Below, one piece after another: positions 17,449 through 24,547 of a stretch of DNA of 30,405 bases. The stretch comes from UBA7960 sp964348755 (lineage in GTDB: Bacteria > Bacteroidota > Bacteroidia > Bacteroidales > UBA7960): the NCBI GenBank assembly GCA_964348755.1, contig CAYGDW010000029.1, forward strand, positions 1 to 30,405, given 5' to 3'. The position numbers and the translations under genes were made by a program. A model generated the notes under the pieces. It was not told the origin of the DNA. It did not search any database and was given only the letters and a program-made list of their open reading frames with translations. Numbering within the stretch: position 1 is the first letter of the stretch; every line of letters begins with the position of its first letter.

Positions 17449-19239
17449 ATGAGTAAATATAAAGTTAACCTAAAGATCAATAGCCTGCCTGTTTCTGTCG
17501 ATGAGGGTACCACCATTTTGGAAGCAGCCCGCAAACTGAATTTTAATATTCCGGTTTTGTGCAACCACGACGACCTTTGTGTGGCAGGCAATTGCCGCGT
17601 ATGCGTAGTTGAACAGAAAGGAGCCAGACTACTTCCGGCAGCCTGTGCCACCCCTGTTAGCGAGGGTATGGAAATTTTGACCAATAGCATGAAAGTGCGA
17701 CAGGCCCGCAAGCATATTGTAGAATTACTTTTATCTGAGCACAATGCCGATTGCACCAAATGTTTTAAAAACGGAAGCTGCGAATTGCAGGAAGTATCAA
17801 ACGAATACCGCATTGGCGTGCATGTTTTTCTTGACCTGGTAAAAGAAAAAGACAAGATACAGGACATCTCAAGCCCTTCAATAGTAAAAGACGACAGCAA
17901 ATGCATTCGTTGCCAGCGTTGCGTGCGCACCTGCACACAACTGCAATATGTAAGCGCCCTGGCGGTTGCAAATAAGGGCAACCAAATGAGGATTTCTACA
18001 TTTTTGAATAAACCAATGAACGATGTGGTATGCACTGCCTGTGGCCAGTGCATAAACCGTTGCCCCACCGCTGCACTTACCGAACGCTCGTATGTGGATC
18101 AGGTGTTTGATGCCATTTACGATCCTTCTAAATTTGTGGTGGTACAAACGGCACCCGCAACAAGAGTTGCTATTGGCGAAGAGTTTGGGCTTGAGCCAGG
18201 AACCCGTGTAACAGGCAAAATGGTTGCGGCACTCCGGAGGCTGGGCTTCGACAAAGTACTCGATACCGATTTTACGGCCGACCTTACCATTATTGAAGAA
18301 GGCCATGAGTTGCTGCATCGCCTTAAGGAAGCACTGGTTGACGGAAAAAATGTTGCCCTTCCCATGATGACAAGTTGCTCGCCCGGCTGGATTAAATTTC
18401 AGGAGCACCTCTATCCCGAATTGTTAGACAATCTCTCTACCTGCAAATCGCCCCAGCAAATGTTTGGCCCCCTTGCCAAAACGTATTTTGCCGAAAAAGT
18501 AAACAAAAACCCCGCCGATATGGTAGTGGTTTCAATAATGCCCTGCACGGCCAAAAAATTTGAAGCCGACAGGCCCGAAATGCGCGGAAGCGGATATAAA
18601 GATGTTGACTATGTACTAACCACACGCGAATTGGGTATGATGATACGGCAGGCAGGTATAGACTTTAACAAACTAGAAGCCGAAGGCTATGACAGCATAC
18701 TGGGAGAATCGACCGGAGCAGCCGTTATCTTTGGCACCACCGGGGGCGTAATGGAAGCCGCTCTGCGTACTGCCTACGAAATTGTAACCGGACGCGAGGT
18801 GCCCTTTAGTAACCTCAACATTAAACCCGTTAGGGGTATGGAAGGAGTAAAGGAAGCTGCCATCAAAATTAAAGACGTGTTGCCCGAATGGAAATTTCTT
18901 GAAGGTGTAGAACTGAAAGTAGCCATAGCACATGGCCTTGCCAACGCAAAAATCCTTATGGACCGCGTAAAGGATGGAACCGCAAACTTCCATTTTATTG
19001 AGGTAATGGCTTGCCCAAGCGGGTGCATTGGCGGAGGAGGCCAGCCCATACCCACCAATATGGAAATCCGTAAAAAACGTGCCGCCGGAATTTATGCCGA
19101 AGACGAGCAGATGGTCATACGCAAGTCGCACCAAAACCCTGAAGTGACGGAGATATACAAATCGTTCCTGCATCAACCTTTGGGGCACCGCTCGCACGAC
19201 TTGCTGCATACACACTATTATCCGCGCAAGCGGCATTAA
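17449..19239 (+). CDS. hydA: [FeFe]-hydrogenase catalytic subunit 1, unusual TSCSPGW L1 motif
   Basis: Reduces protons or oxidises H2. Domains in order: [2Fe-2S] (Cys38, 49, 52, 66), His-Cys3 cluster (His98, Cys102, 105, 111), two [4Fe-4S] clusters (Cys152-162 and Cys195-205), H-cluster domain, and the small-subunit-like tail ending HDLLHTHY. L2 is canonical (MPCTAKK, Cys366), as is L3 (ACPSGCIGGGGQP, Cys522 and Cys526). L1 is T308-S-C310-S311-P-G-W314. In CpI and CrHydA1 the fourth L1 residue is a Cys that ligates the [4Fe-4S] part of the H-cluster, and the third is the proton-relay Cys; here the relay Cys is kept and the ligand is Ser. A good AGGAG lies before ATG 17449. At 596 aa it is full length. 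Confidence 0.95.
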   Translation: MSKYKVNLKINSLPVSVDEGTTILEAARKLNFNIPVLCNHDDLCVAGNCRVCVVEQKGARLLPAACATPVSEGMEILTNSMKVRQARKHIVELLLSEHNADCTKCFKNGSCELQEVSNEYRIGVHVFLDLVKEKDKIQDISSPSIVKDDSKCIRCQRCVRTCTQLQYVSALAVANKGNQMRISTFLNKPMNDVVCTACGQCINRCPTAALTERSYVDQVFDAIYDPSKFVVVQTAPATRVAIGEEFGLEPGTRVTGKMVAALRRLGFDKVLDTDFTADLTIIEEGHELLHRLKEALVDGKNVALPMMTSCSPGWIKFQEHLYPELLDNLSTCKSPQQMFGPLAKTYFAEKVNKNPADMVVVSIMPCTAKKFEADRPEMRGSGYKDVDYVLTTRELGMMIRQAGIDFNKLEAEGYDSILGESTGAAVIFGTTGGVMEAALRTAYEIVTGREVPFSNLNIKPVRGMEGVKEAAIKIKDVLPEWKFLEGVELKVAIAHGLANAKILMDRVKDGTANFHFIEVMACPSGCIGGGGQPIPTNMEIRKKRAAGIYAEDEQMVIRKSHQNPEVTEIYKSFLHQPLGHRSHDLLHTHYYPRKRH

Positions 19240-19563
19240 GGCCCGATTAGGCAAAGGATAGATTGGGGTTGTTGCAGATTTTGCGAAAGTTGTTTGTTGA
19301 TTCATTGTTTTCAGTCAAAAAAAATGAAATACAAATACTCCTGGTTAATACCAATTTCGAAAGCTGCAACAACTCCTTTTTTGTTTCGTCAGGAAATTTA
19401 ATTCGGAAAAAATTCGCTTTATAATGCATTCAGATTGAAGATTATTGATAATTTTAATCTTTATAATGGGTACAGTGGCATTTTTCCGATTTGGTCTAAG
19501 CCGCTGACAAACAGCTAAAATGGTTAAAAAACAACGAAATAACGCTAGCAAAGGGATGGATAG
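19240..19563. other. AT-rich intergenic region after hydA1
   Basis: No gene is credible here: the leftward open frames have low-complexity translations and no ribosome binding site. No strong GC-rich hairpin with a T run follows hydA1, so its terminator is not obvious. A weak inverted repeat (aagatt/aatctt, 19436-19459) has no T tract. The region ends at the Rex-like operator. Confidence 0.5.
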
Positions 19564-19581
19564 TTGTTAAATTTATAACAA
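19564..19581. promoter_or_regulatory. Predicted Rex operator upstream of rex
   Basis: TTGTTAAATTTATAACAA is an 18-bp near-palindrome that differs at one position from the Rex-type consensus TTGTTAAnnnnTTAACAA. It lies 16 bp upstream of the -33-like element of the rex promoter, which suggests autoregulation by the NADH/NAD+ ratio. Confidence 0.6.
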
Positions 19582-19597
19582 GTAATGCAGTTTTTAT

Positions 19598-19627
19598 TTT
19601 GCAGAATTGTTATTAAATGTAATTTTG
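19598..19627 (+). promoter_or_regulatory. Predicted rex promoter (-33 TTTG, -7 TAATTTTG)
   Basis: TTTG at 19598-19601 and TAATTTTG at 19620-19627 match the Bacteroidota primary-sigma consensus (TTTG, then TAnnTTTG), with an 18-bp gap, slightly short. The leader to ATG 19731 would be about 100 nt; no riboswitch-like fold was recognised in it. Confidence 0.5.
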
Positions 19628-19730
19628 CAATAAAGAAAAATATAACCAATACCCTGCAAAAGTTAGGATTTGCTAAAGCTAAAATTGGGAACCGCCTGGG
19701 GTATTAAAAAGCAACTGAAAAAATCTACCC

Positions 19731-20384
19731 ATGAAAATTCAAACCAACAACTCAAATCGCCCTGCAGGCCAGTCGGTTCCGGAGCCAACGCTGAGACGAC
19801 TGCCGGGCTACCTGAGTTTTTTTAAGTCGTTGAAAATAAATAATATTGAGTTTGTTTCGAGCGGTCAAATTGCCTCGATCTTTAAAATGGATTCAACCCT
19901 TGTAACAAAAGACCTATCGTACACCGGGGTAAAGGGCCGAACCAAGGTAGGCTACAATGTAGAGGAGCTCATAAAAAATATTGTGGTTTTTCTTGATTTC
20001 AATACGCAGGAAAATGCCTACCTTTTTGGAGTAGGCAATCTGGGCAGGGCATTGATAAATTACGAGGGCCTGAAGCAGTATGGACTTCGTATTGTGGCCG
20101 GATTTGATGTGGACCCCCGCGCCTACAACAGCCTGGTGAGAGATGTAAAGATTTATACCATTGATGAGTTTCGCGACCTGTCCAGGAAAGTACCTGCCCG
20201 CATAGGGATAATTACCACCCCCGACAACCGGGCACAAGAAACCGCCGACCTGATGGTTGCCTGGGGCATAAAAGCCATCTGGAACTTTACCCCGCAGTCA
20301 ATAAAGGTGCCCGAAAACATCATAGTCGAAAACACAAGTATTTATTCAGACCTTGCCGTAATTCTCAATAAACTGAACAAGTAA
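19731..20384 (+). CDS. rex: Redox-sensing transcriptional repressor Rex
   Basis: DNA-binding repressor that is released when NADH binds, so that fermentation and hydrogenase genes are expressed under high NADH/NAD+. The N-terminal winged helix covers about residues 20-85, with the recognition-helix region SSGQIASIFKMDSTLVTKDLSY followed by KGRTKVGY. A Rossmann domain starts at the GVGNLGRAL motif (100-108), with Asp126 in VAGFDVDP, the ITTPDNRAQ segment and the NFTP motif (185-188). The 217-aa length is normal. It stands alone between two hydrogenase sets and has a Rex-like site before its own promoter and another before the next operon. Confidence 0.95.
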   Translation: MKIQTNNSNRPAGQSVPEPTLRRLPGYLSFFKSLKINNIEFVSSGQIASIFKMDSTLVTKDLSYTGVKGRTKVGYNVEELIKNIVVFLDFNTQENAYLFGVGNLGRALINYEGLKQYGLRIVAGFDVDPRAYNSLVRDVKIYTIDEFRDLSRKVPARIGIITTPDNRAQETADLMVAWGIKAIWNFTPQSIKVPENIIVENTSIYSDLAVILNKLNK

Positions 20385-20542
20385 ACCAATACTTTCGCCT
20401 TGGCTGCTCAGGTTTTGGAGGCTTACACCCACCTTAATTAGACTGTTTATAAATTACGGCCCCTGTTTGGCAATAAATTCATTTTAGCGATAAATAAAAG
20501 CTTAAAAATGTAAAAAATACGAGGATAATTTTAAAAAATCTA

Positions 20543-20560
20543 ATGTGAAAATATTAACAA
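20543..20560. promoter_or_regulatory. Predicted Rex operator upstream of the HydS/hydrogenase 2 operon
   Basis: ATGTGAAAATATTAACAA fits the Rex half-site pattern TTGTGAA/TTAACAA with a four-base centre; only the first base and one right-arm base deviate from the classical TTGTGAAnnnnTTCACAA. It ends five or six bases before the -33-like element of the predicted promoter, a position suited to repression. The rest of the 309-bp spacer (20385-20693) is AT-rich and shows no gene. Confidence 0.6.
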
Positions 20561-20565
20561 CTACG

Positions 20566-20597
20566 CTTGGTTTTTCATATACAAGTAGTTAATTTTG
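20566..20597 (+). promoter_or_regulatory. Predicted promoter of the HydS/hydrogenase 2 operon
   Basis: TAATTTTG at 20590-20597 is an exact TAnnTTTG -7 box, and a CTTG at 20566-20569 serves as -33 element with a 20-bp gap. It is adjacent to the Rex-like operator. The leader would be about 90 nt to ATG 20694, which is preceded by an AAAGAAG tract. Confidence 0.5.
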
Positions 20598-20693
20598 CAG
20601 TGCATTTGGGTAGCGCATTGAAAAGCAAAGTTTTGGAAAGTTTACCAATCTATAGCACGCACACACCAACAATGCAATAACTAAAAAAAGAAG

Positions 20694-21038
20694 ATGAAGA
20701 TTTCTGAAATAATCCGGGTGCTCGATGGCAAGTTTATATGCGGCAATGAAAGGGGAGACTATTCCATTGACGTAGCCTTTGCTTCCGACCTTATGAGCGA
20801 TGTACTTACCCTGAAGAACGACCATATATTGCTTATTACAGGTTTGAACAATATGCAAACCATACGCACCGCCGAAATGTCAGATATTCATTGCATTATC
20901 CTGGCCCGTAACAAAAAAGCCAGTCAGGATATGATTGATTTGGCCCGTGAAAACGACATGATCCTTATTGAATGCAGGTACTCAGTTTTCAAAACGTGCG
21001 GTTTGCTTTTCCAGGCCGGCGTAAAACCGGTTTTTTAA
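20694..21038 (+). CDS. DRTGG-domain protein 1
   Basis: A stand-alone domain of 114 residues of the DRTGG type, otherwise found in HPr kinase-like and phosphotransacetylase proteins, where it is thought to be a regulatory, possibly nucleotide-binding module. The fold pattern is visible: N-terminal helix KISEIIRVLDG, then SDLMSDVLTL (31-40), strand HILLITGL, strand CIILARN and final strand MILIECRYSVFKTCG. The literal DRTGG sequence is not present. It shares the SDLxSDV motif at the same residue positions (31-37) with the second copy at 22859. It starts the long operon and is three bases from the next gene. A sensory or adaptor role with HydS is inference from linkage. Confidence 0.8.
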   Translation: MKISEIIRVLDGKFICGNERGDYSIDVAFASDLMSDVLTLKNDHILLITGLNNMQTIRTAEMSDIHCIILARNKKASQDMIDLARENDMILIECRYSVFKTCGLLFQAGVKPVF

Positions 21039-21041
21039 GAA

Positions 21042-21476
21042 ATGACACCTGAACTGCATACCATGATTTTTGAGTATAACGTGGAGGGTGGCAATTTTAC
21101 CCGTGCTGGTTATGCTTCGAGTGAGATAAAAAAATTACTCAAGCAACTCAATGTAGATATAGGAATCATTAAGCGCACGGTTGTAGCCTGCTACGAGGCC
21201 GAGGTCAACGTGGTGGCTCATGCTTACAGCGGCACCATTTATGTTAATTTAAGCGTCGAGTCAATTACTGTGAAACTGGTTGATGAAGGCCCGGGTATTC
21301 CCGATATTAACCTGGCCATGCAGGAAGGCTTCTCAACAGCAAGCAGCAGGGTACGCGAAATGGGATTCGGTGCCGGAATGGGCTTGCCAAACATTAAAAA
21401 AAATGCCGATAAACTGGAAATTTCCAGTGAAGTAAATAAAGGAACAACGGTTGAAATAACCATGTTTTTCAGTTAA
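21042..21476 (+). CDS. Stand-alone GHKL ATPase, RsbW/anti-sigma-factor-like
   Basis: This is a small serine-kinase-type ATP-binding protein. Motifs: N box with Asn56 in EAEVNVVAHAY, G1 box DEGPGIPD (81-88), G2 box GFGAGMGLPNI (108-118) and the closing KGTTVEITMF strand. The overall layout resembles RsbW/SpoIIAB proteins, which phosphorylate a partner on Ser/Thr and bind sigma factors. No sigma factor or STAS-domain antagonist is encoded in the window, so the target is unknown; the adjacent DRTGG protein and HydS are the natural candidates (inference). It begins three bases after DRTGG protein 1 and ends five bases before hydS, pointing to tight co-expression. Confidence 0.88.
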   Translation: MTPELHTMIFEYNVEGGNFTRAGYASSEIKKLLKQLNVDIGIIKRTVVACYEAEVNVVAHAYSGTIYVNLSVESITVKLVDEGPGIPDINLAMQEGFSTASSRVREMGFGAGMGLPNIKKNADKLEISSEVNKGTTVEITMFFS

Positions 21477-21481
21477 GAGCT

Positions 21482-22846
21482 ATGGCAGTAAAGTACTTCC
21501 ACCACGCGCTGAAGTTCCGCAAGGAAGTGTGCATAGGCTGCTCGCACTGTATGAATGTGTGCCCAACCCAGGCCATTCGCATTCATGGGGGCAAGGCCGA
21601 ACTTACCGACAACCGTTGTGTGGACTGTGGAAAGTGCTATATGGCATGCCCGGTGGGTGCCATTATTGTTGAACAGGACGATTTTAGCCGCATTTTTGCC
21701 TACCAGCACCGGGTTGCACTTATCCCAAATGTTCTCTTGGGTCAGTTTCCCGAAAAGGTTTCTGTAAATCAGATATGCAGTGTGCTTCATGACCTTGGTT
21801 TTACCCTGATTTTTGAGGTAGAGCATGGAACCCGAATTTTGAGTGGTGCCATAAAACAATATATTCAGGAGCACAGCCAAACAAAGCCCCTTATCTCTAC
21901 CTTTTGCCCGGCCATTGTACGCCTTATTCAGGTGCAGTTTCCGGCACTTACCGAAAACCTCATTTTGCTCAAAGCCCCACTGGATGTGGCAGCTCTGTAT
22001 CTGCGAAAAAAACTTGTGGCTCAGGGTAACCGAAACGAAGACATCGGAATTTTTTACATAACACCATGTGCAGCCAAAATTGCGGCTGTAAAAAGCCCTG
22101 TTGGCGAAGACTCAAGCCACATTACAGGGGTAATCAATATGGATTTTATTTTTAATAAGGTATATACCAGCGTAAAGCAGGGACATTCAGGGAAAACTTC
22201 AAGCCAGGTGCCGTTACTTTCGGCTCTCGGGGCCCAGGAAATGCTGTGGAGCCTTACCGAAGGCGAATCATCGCTTATGCCCGGCCGCGCTTTGGCTATT
22301 GATGAGATAAGCAATGTAATTGAATTTCTTGAGCGACTTGAGAACGAAGAACAATGCGACATAGATTTTCTGGAACTCAGGGCATGCGACCAAAGCTGCG
22401 CCGGCGGAATACTTACCAGCGGAAATCGCTTTTTTACGGTAGAGCGCCTGCGAAAAAGAGCCAAAGGGGTTGAAAAAATCTCCGGGAAGCACACTGAAGA
22501 ACTGTCGATGGAGAATTACCGCGATTACCTGTTAGATAACATTCGACTGAATAAAGTGCTGCCCCGATCGATGGACAAACTCGACGACGACACCAAACGC
22601 GCCATGCTCAAAATGCAAATGGTGCGCGAAATAATGAAGTCATTGCCTTATGTCGATTGCGGACTCTGCGGCTCACCAACCTGCAATGCCCTTGCCCAGG
22701 ACATTGTGCAGGGAAGGGCCGAAATAACACATTGCATCTTTATTCAAAAAAAATACGAACAAAAAGAATGGATCAGCCACCACGAAAGCATGGAAATAAT
22801 GAAGGAAATTTGGGGTAGCGAAAAATTTGGTGAAGAAAAAAAATAA
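21482..22846 (+). CDS. hydS: Putative sensory [FeFe]-hydrogenase HydS (group D-like)
   Basis: Predicted H2/redox sensor rather than bulk catalyst. The N-terminal ferredoxin domain has two [4Fe-4S] sites (Cys17-27, Cys46-56). The H-cluster domain keeps the four expected Cys ligands: L1 STFCPAI (Cys142), L2 TPCAAK (Cys196, with Lys199), L3 ACDQSCAGG (Cys302, Cys306). L1 lacks the proton-relay Cys and has Phe141 there. The C-terminal FeS domain has Cys393, 396, 401 and probably 418 (CGLCGSPTC). No PAS domain is present, unlike group C sensors. The layout resembles Thermotoga maritima HydS (from memory). It lacks the His-Cys and [2Fe-2S] modules of HydA1 and HydA2. Confidence 0.88.
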   Translation: MAVKYFHHALKFRKEVCIGCSHCMNVCPTQAIRIHGGKAELTDNRCVDCGKCYMACPVGAIIVEQDDFSRIFAYQHRVALIPNVLLGQFPEKVSVNQICSVLHDLGFTLIFEVEHGTRILSGAIKQYIQEHSQTKPLISTFCPAIVRLIQVQFPALTENLILLKAPLDVAALYLRKKLVAQGNRNEDIGIFYITPCAAKIAAVKSPVGEDSSHITGVINMDFIFNKVYTSVKQGHSGKTSSQVPLLSALGAQEMLWSLTEGESSLMPGRALAIDEISNVIEFLERLENEEQCDIDFLELRACDQSCAGGILTSGNRFFTVERLRKRAKGVEKISGKHTEELSMENYRDYLLDNIRLNKVLPRSMDKLDDDTKRAMLKMQMVREIMKSLPYVDCGLCGSPTCNALAQDIVQGRAEITHCIFIQKKYEQKEWISHHESMEIMKEIWGSEKFGEEKK

Positions 22847-22858
22847 ATTAACCACATC

Positions 22859-23194
22859 ATGACAATAGCAGAAGTAGTTGATAAACTTGAACTAAAAATA
22901 CACAGCGGCAAAAACGGGCTCCAGCGAGAGGTAAACGGGGCTTATGTTTCTGATTTGCTGAGCGATGTAATGGGCAATGCCGATGCAGGGCAAATTTGGA
23001 TTACCTTGCAAACACACAAAAACGTGATGGCAATTGCTTCTCTCAAAGACCTGGCTGGCATTATTCTGGTATCGGGCAATACTCCCGAAGCTGATACGGC
23101 CATTCAAAGCAACGAGGAGGAAATACCCATTTTGGGCACAAGCCTTCCCTCTTTCGAAATTTGCGGAAAGCTCTATGAATTATTGAAAAAATGA
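22859..23194 (+). CDS. DRTGG-domain protein 2
   Basis: A second stand-alone DRTGG-type domain, 111 residues, similar in layout to the protein at 20694: N-terminal helix TIAEVVDKLE, SDLLSDVMG (31-39), strand QIWITLQ, strand GIILVSGN, strand IPILGTSLPSFEICGKLYELL. The two copies match at SDLxSDV but are otherwise quite different, so this is an old duplication, not a recent one. Its stop overlaps the start of the PHP gene (ATGA, 23191-23194), indicating translational coupling. Function is not known; a nucleotide-sensing or adaptor role is inferred. Confidence 0.78.
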   Translation: MTIAEVVDKLELKIHSGKNGLQREVNGAYVSDLLSDVMGNADAGQIWITLQTHKNVMAIASLKDLAGIILVSGNTPEADTAIQSNEEEIPILGTSLPSFEICGKLYELLKK

Positions 23195-23937
23195 ATCTGT
23201 TCAGGGCCGATTTGCATGTGCACACATTGTTGTCGCCCTGCGGCGACCTGGATATGACGCCCGCTGCAATAGTAGAAACTGCTGCCCGACGCGGAATAGA
23301 TATTTTGGGCATTGCCGACCATAATAGCACCAAACATGGGCCTTTGCTAAGCAAACTGGCCCAAAAACAGGGAATTTTTGTGTTGTGCGGGGCCGAAGTT
23401 ACAACCCGCGAAGAAGCACACGTATTAACGTTCTTTGAAAATTTTGAAATACTAAATGAGTTTCAGCAATACCTCGACAAACATTTGCCACCCATAAAAA
23501 ACAACCCCAGGTTTTTTGGACACCAGGTAGTGATTGATGAAGAAGAGATGATTGTAGAGGAAGAAGAACGGTTGCTGATAACTGCTATTGATCAAAACCT
23601 CGATCAGATTCAGGTGGAAGTTCACCGACTCGGAGGGCTTTTTATACCGGCACACATTGACCGGCCAAGGTATAGCATTACCAGCCAGCTTGGTTTTGTA
23701 CCTCCAGGCATTAAGGCCGATGCACTCGAAATTTCTGCATTTATAACTCCAGAACAAATCGCTGCAAAATTTCCCTGGATTGCATCATATACCTTTATCC
23801 GCAGCTCCGATGCACACCACCCGGATGCCATAGGCTCGGGTATAACAATTTTTGAAATAGAACGCCGCAGCTTTGATGAGATTCGCAAGGCTTTGCACCG
23901 GGTTGATATGCGCAACACAAGCATTGAAAGGCAATAA
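23191..23937 (+). CDS. PHP-domain metal-dependent phosphoesterase
   Basis: Predicted to hydrolyse a phosphoester using a trinuclear metal site. The full set of PHP motifs is present: DLHVHT (His9, His11), ADHN (Asp43, His44), GAEVT (Glu69), AHVLTFF (His77), PAHIDRP (His155) and SSDAHH (Asp207, His209). An acidic stretch at 116-127 (DEEEMIVEEEER) is an insertion between motifs. Its substrate is unknown. The start overlaps the stop of DRTGG protein 2, and the next gene follows after three bases. A PHP gene is also found beside hydrogenase and hydS genes in Thermotogae and Clostridia (from memory), so it may supply a phosphatase step for the HydS cassette. Confidence 0.9.
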   Translation: MNLFRADLHVHTLLSPCGDLDMTPAAIVETAARRGIDILGIADHNSTKHGPLLSKLAQKQGIFVLCGAEVTTREEAHVLTFFENFEILNEFQQYLDKHLPPIKNNPRFFGHQVVIDEEEMIVEEEERLLITAIDQNLDQIQVEVHRLGGLFIPAHIDRPRYSITSQLGFVPPGIKADALEISAFITPEQIAAKFPWIASYTFIRSSDAHHPDAIGSGITIFEIERRSFDEIRKALHRVDMRNTSIERQ

Positions 23938-23940
23938 AAA

Positions 23941-24486
23941 ATGAAAGACCTCTCGCTGCACATACTCGATATAGCACAGAACAGCATTAGCGCTGCTGCC
24001 CGCACCATTGGCATAAGCATACACGAGAACCTGGCTGCCAACACCTTGGTAATTGAAGTGCATGACGATGGCCGCGGTATGCCTGCCCATGTGCTCAGTA
24101 GGGTTGCTGACCCATATTACACCTCGCGCACCACCCGCAAAGTTGGATTGGGAATCCCCCTCTTTAAGCAAAGTGCCCGGGCCAGCAACGGAGACTTGCA
24201 TATTGAATCGGAAGAGGGCAGAGGAACTACACTGAAAGCAACATTTACACACAACCACCTCGACCGGCCGCCACTTGGAGATATGGCAGGGGTTATGGTT
24301 CTGCTGGCAGGCGCAAACCCGCATATCAGGTTCATTTATACCCACCGCGTTCAAAACGAAGTATTCGTTTTTGATACCGACCAGGTTAAGGAAGCTCTTG
24401 ATGAAGTGCCGGTAAACGACCCGCAGGTAATGCGGTTTTTAAAGGAAATGATAAACGAAAACCTTGTTGCCATTAAGGCCAGGTAA
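23941..24486 (+). CDS. Stand-alone histidine-kinase-like GHKL ATPase domain
   Basis: Catalytic ATP-binding domain of histidine-kinase type: N box around Asn14 (ILDIAQNSISAAA), G1 DDGRGMP (42-48), F-box-like DPYYTSRTT (57-65), G2 KVGLGIPLF (67-75), and GRGTTLKATF (93-102). It has no sensor domain and no dimerisation/phosphoacceptor-His domain upstream, so it cannot autophosphorylate like a normal kinase. About 70 residues follow the ATPase core with no recognised domain. Its phosphoacceptor is unknown. It differs in type from the RsbW-like ATPase at 21042, so the cassette encodes two distinct stand-alone ATPases. It sits just before the structural genes of hydrogenase 2. Confidence 0.88.
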   Translation: MKDLSLHILDIAQNSISAAARTIGISIHENLAANTLVIEVHDDGRGMPAHVLSRVADPYYTSRTTRKVGLGIPLFKQSARASNGDLHIESEEGRGTTLKATFTHNHLDRPPLGDMAGVMVLLAGANPHIRFIYTHRVQNEVFVFDTDQVKEALDEVPVNDPQVMRFLKEMINENLVAIKAR

Positions 24487-24547
24487 ATCGTAAACCATAT
24501 AAAAAAACAATACATTTTCAACATCTAAAATTAAGGGAGATTAAAAA

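Noticed and set aside
17409..18068. 219-aa open frame on the minus strand
   Set aside because: It lies antisense to hydA1 across its ferredoxin domains; no start signal and Ser/Cys/Arg-rich shadow composition.
18376..18381. HydA1 TSCSPGW as a simple sequencing error
   Set aside because: TCG needs two base changes to become a Cys codon, and the reading frame and surrounding motifs are intact, so a single miscalled base cannot account for it.
19606..19629. TTGTTATTAAATGTAATTT as another Rex operator
   Set aside because: Only the left half-site matches; the right half does not form the TAACAA arm.
21482..22846. HydS as a degenerate pseudogene of hydA
   Set aside because: The frame is intact, all cluster cysteines are kept, and it has its own C-terminal FeS domain and tight operon placement, which fits a sensory hydrogenase.
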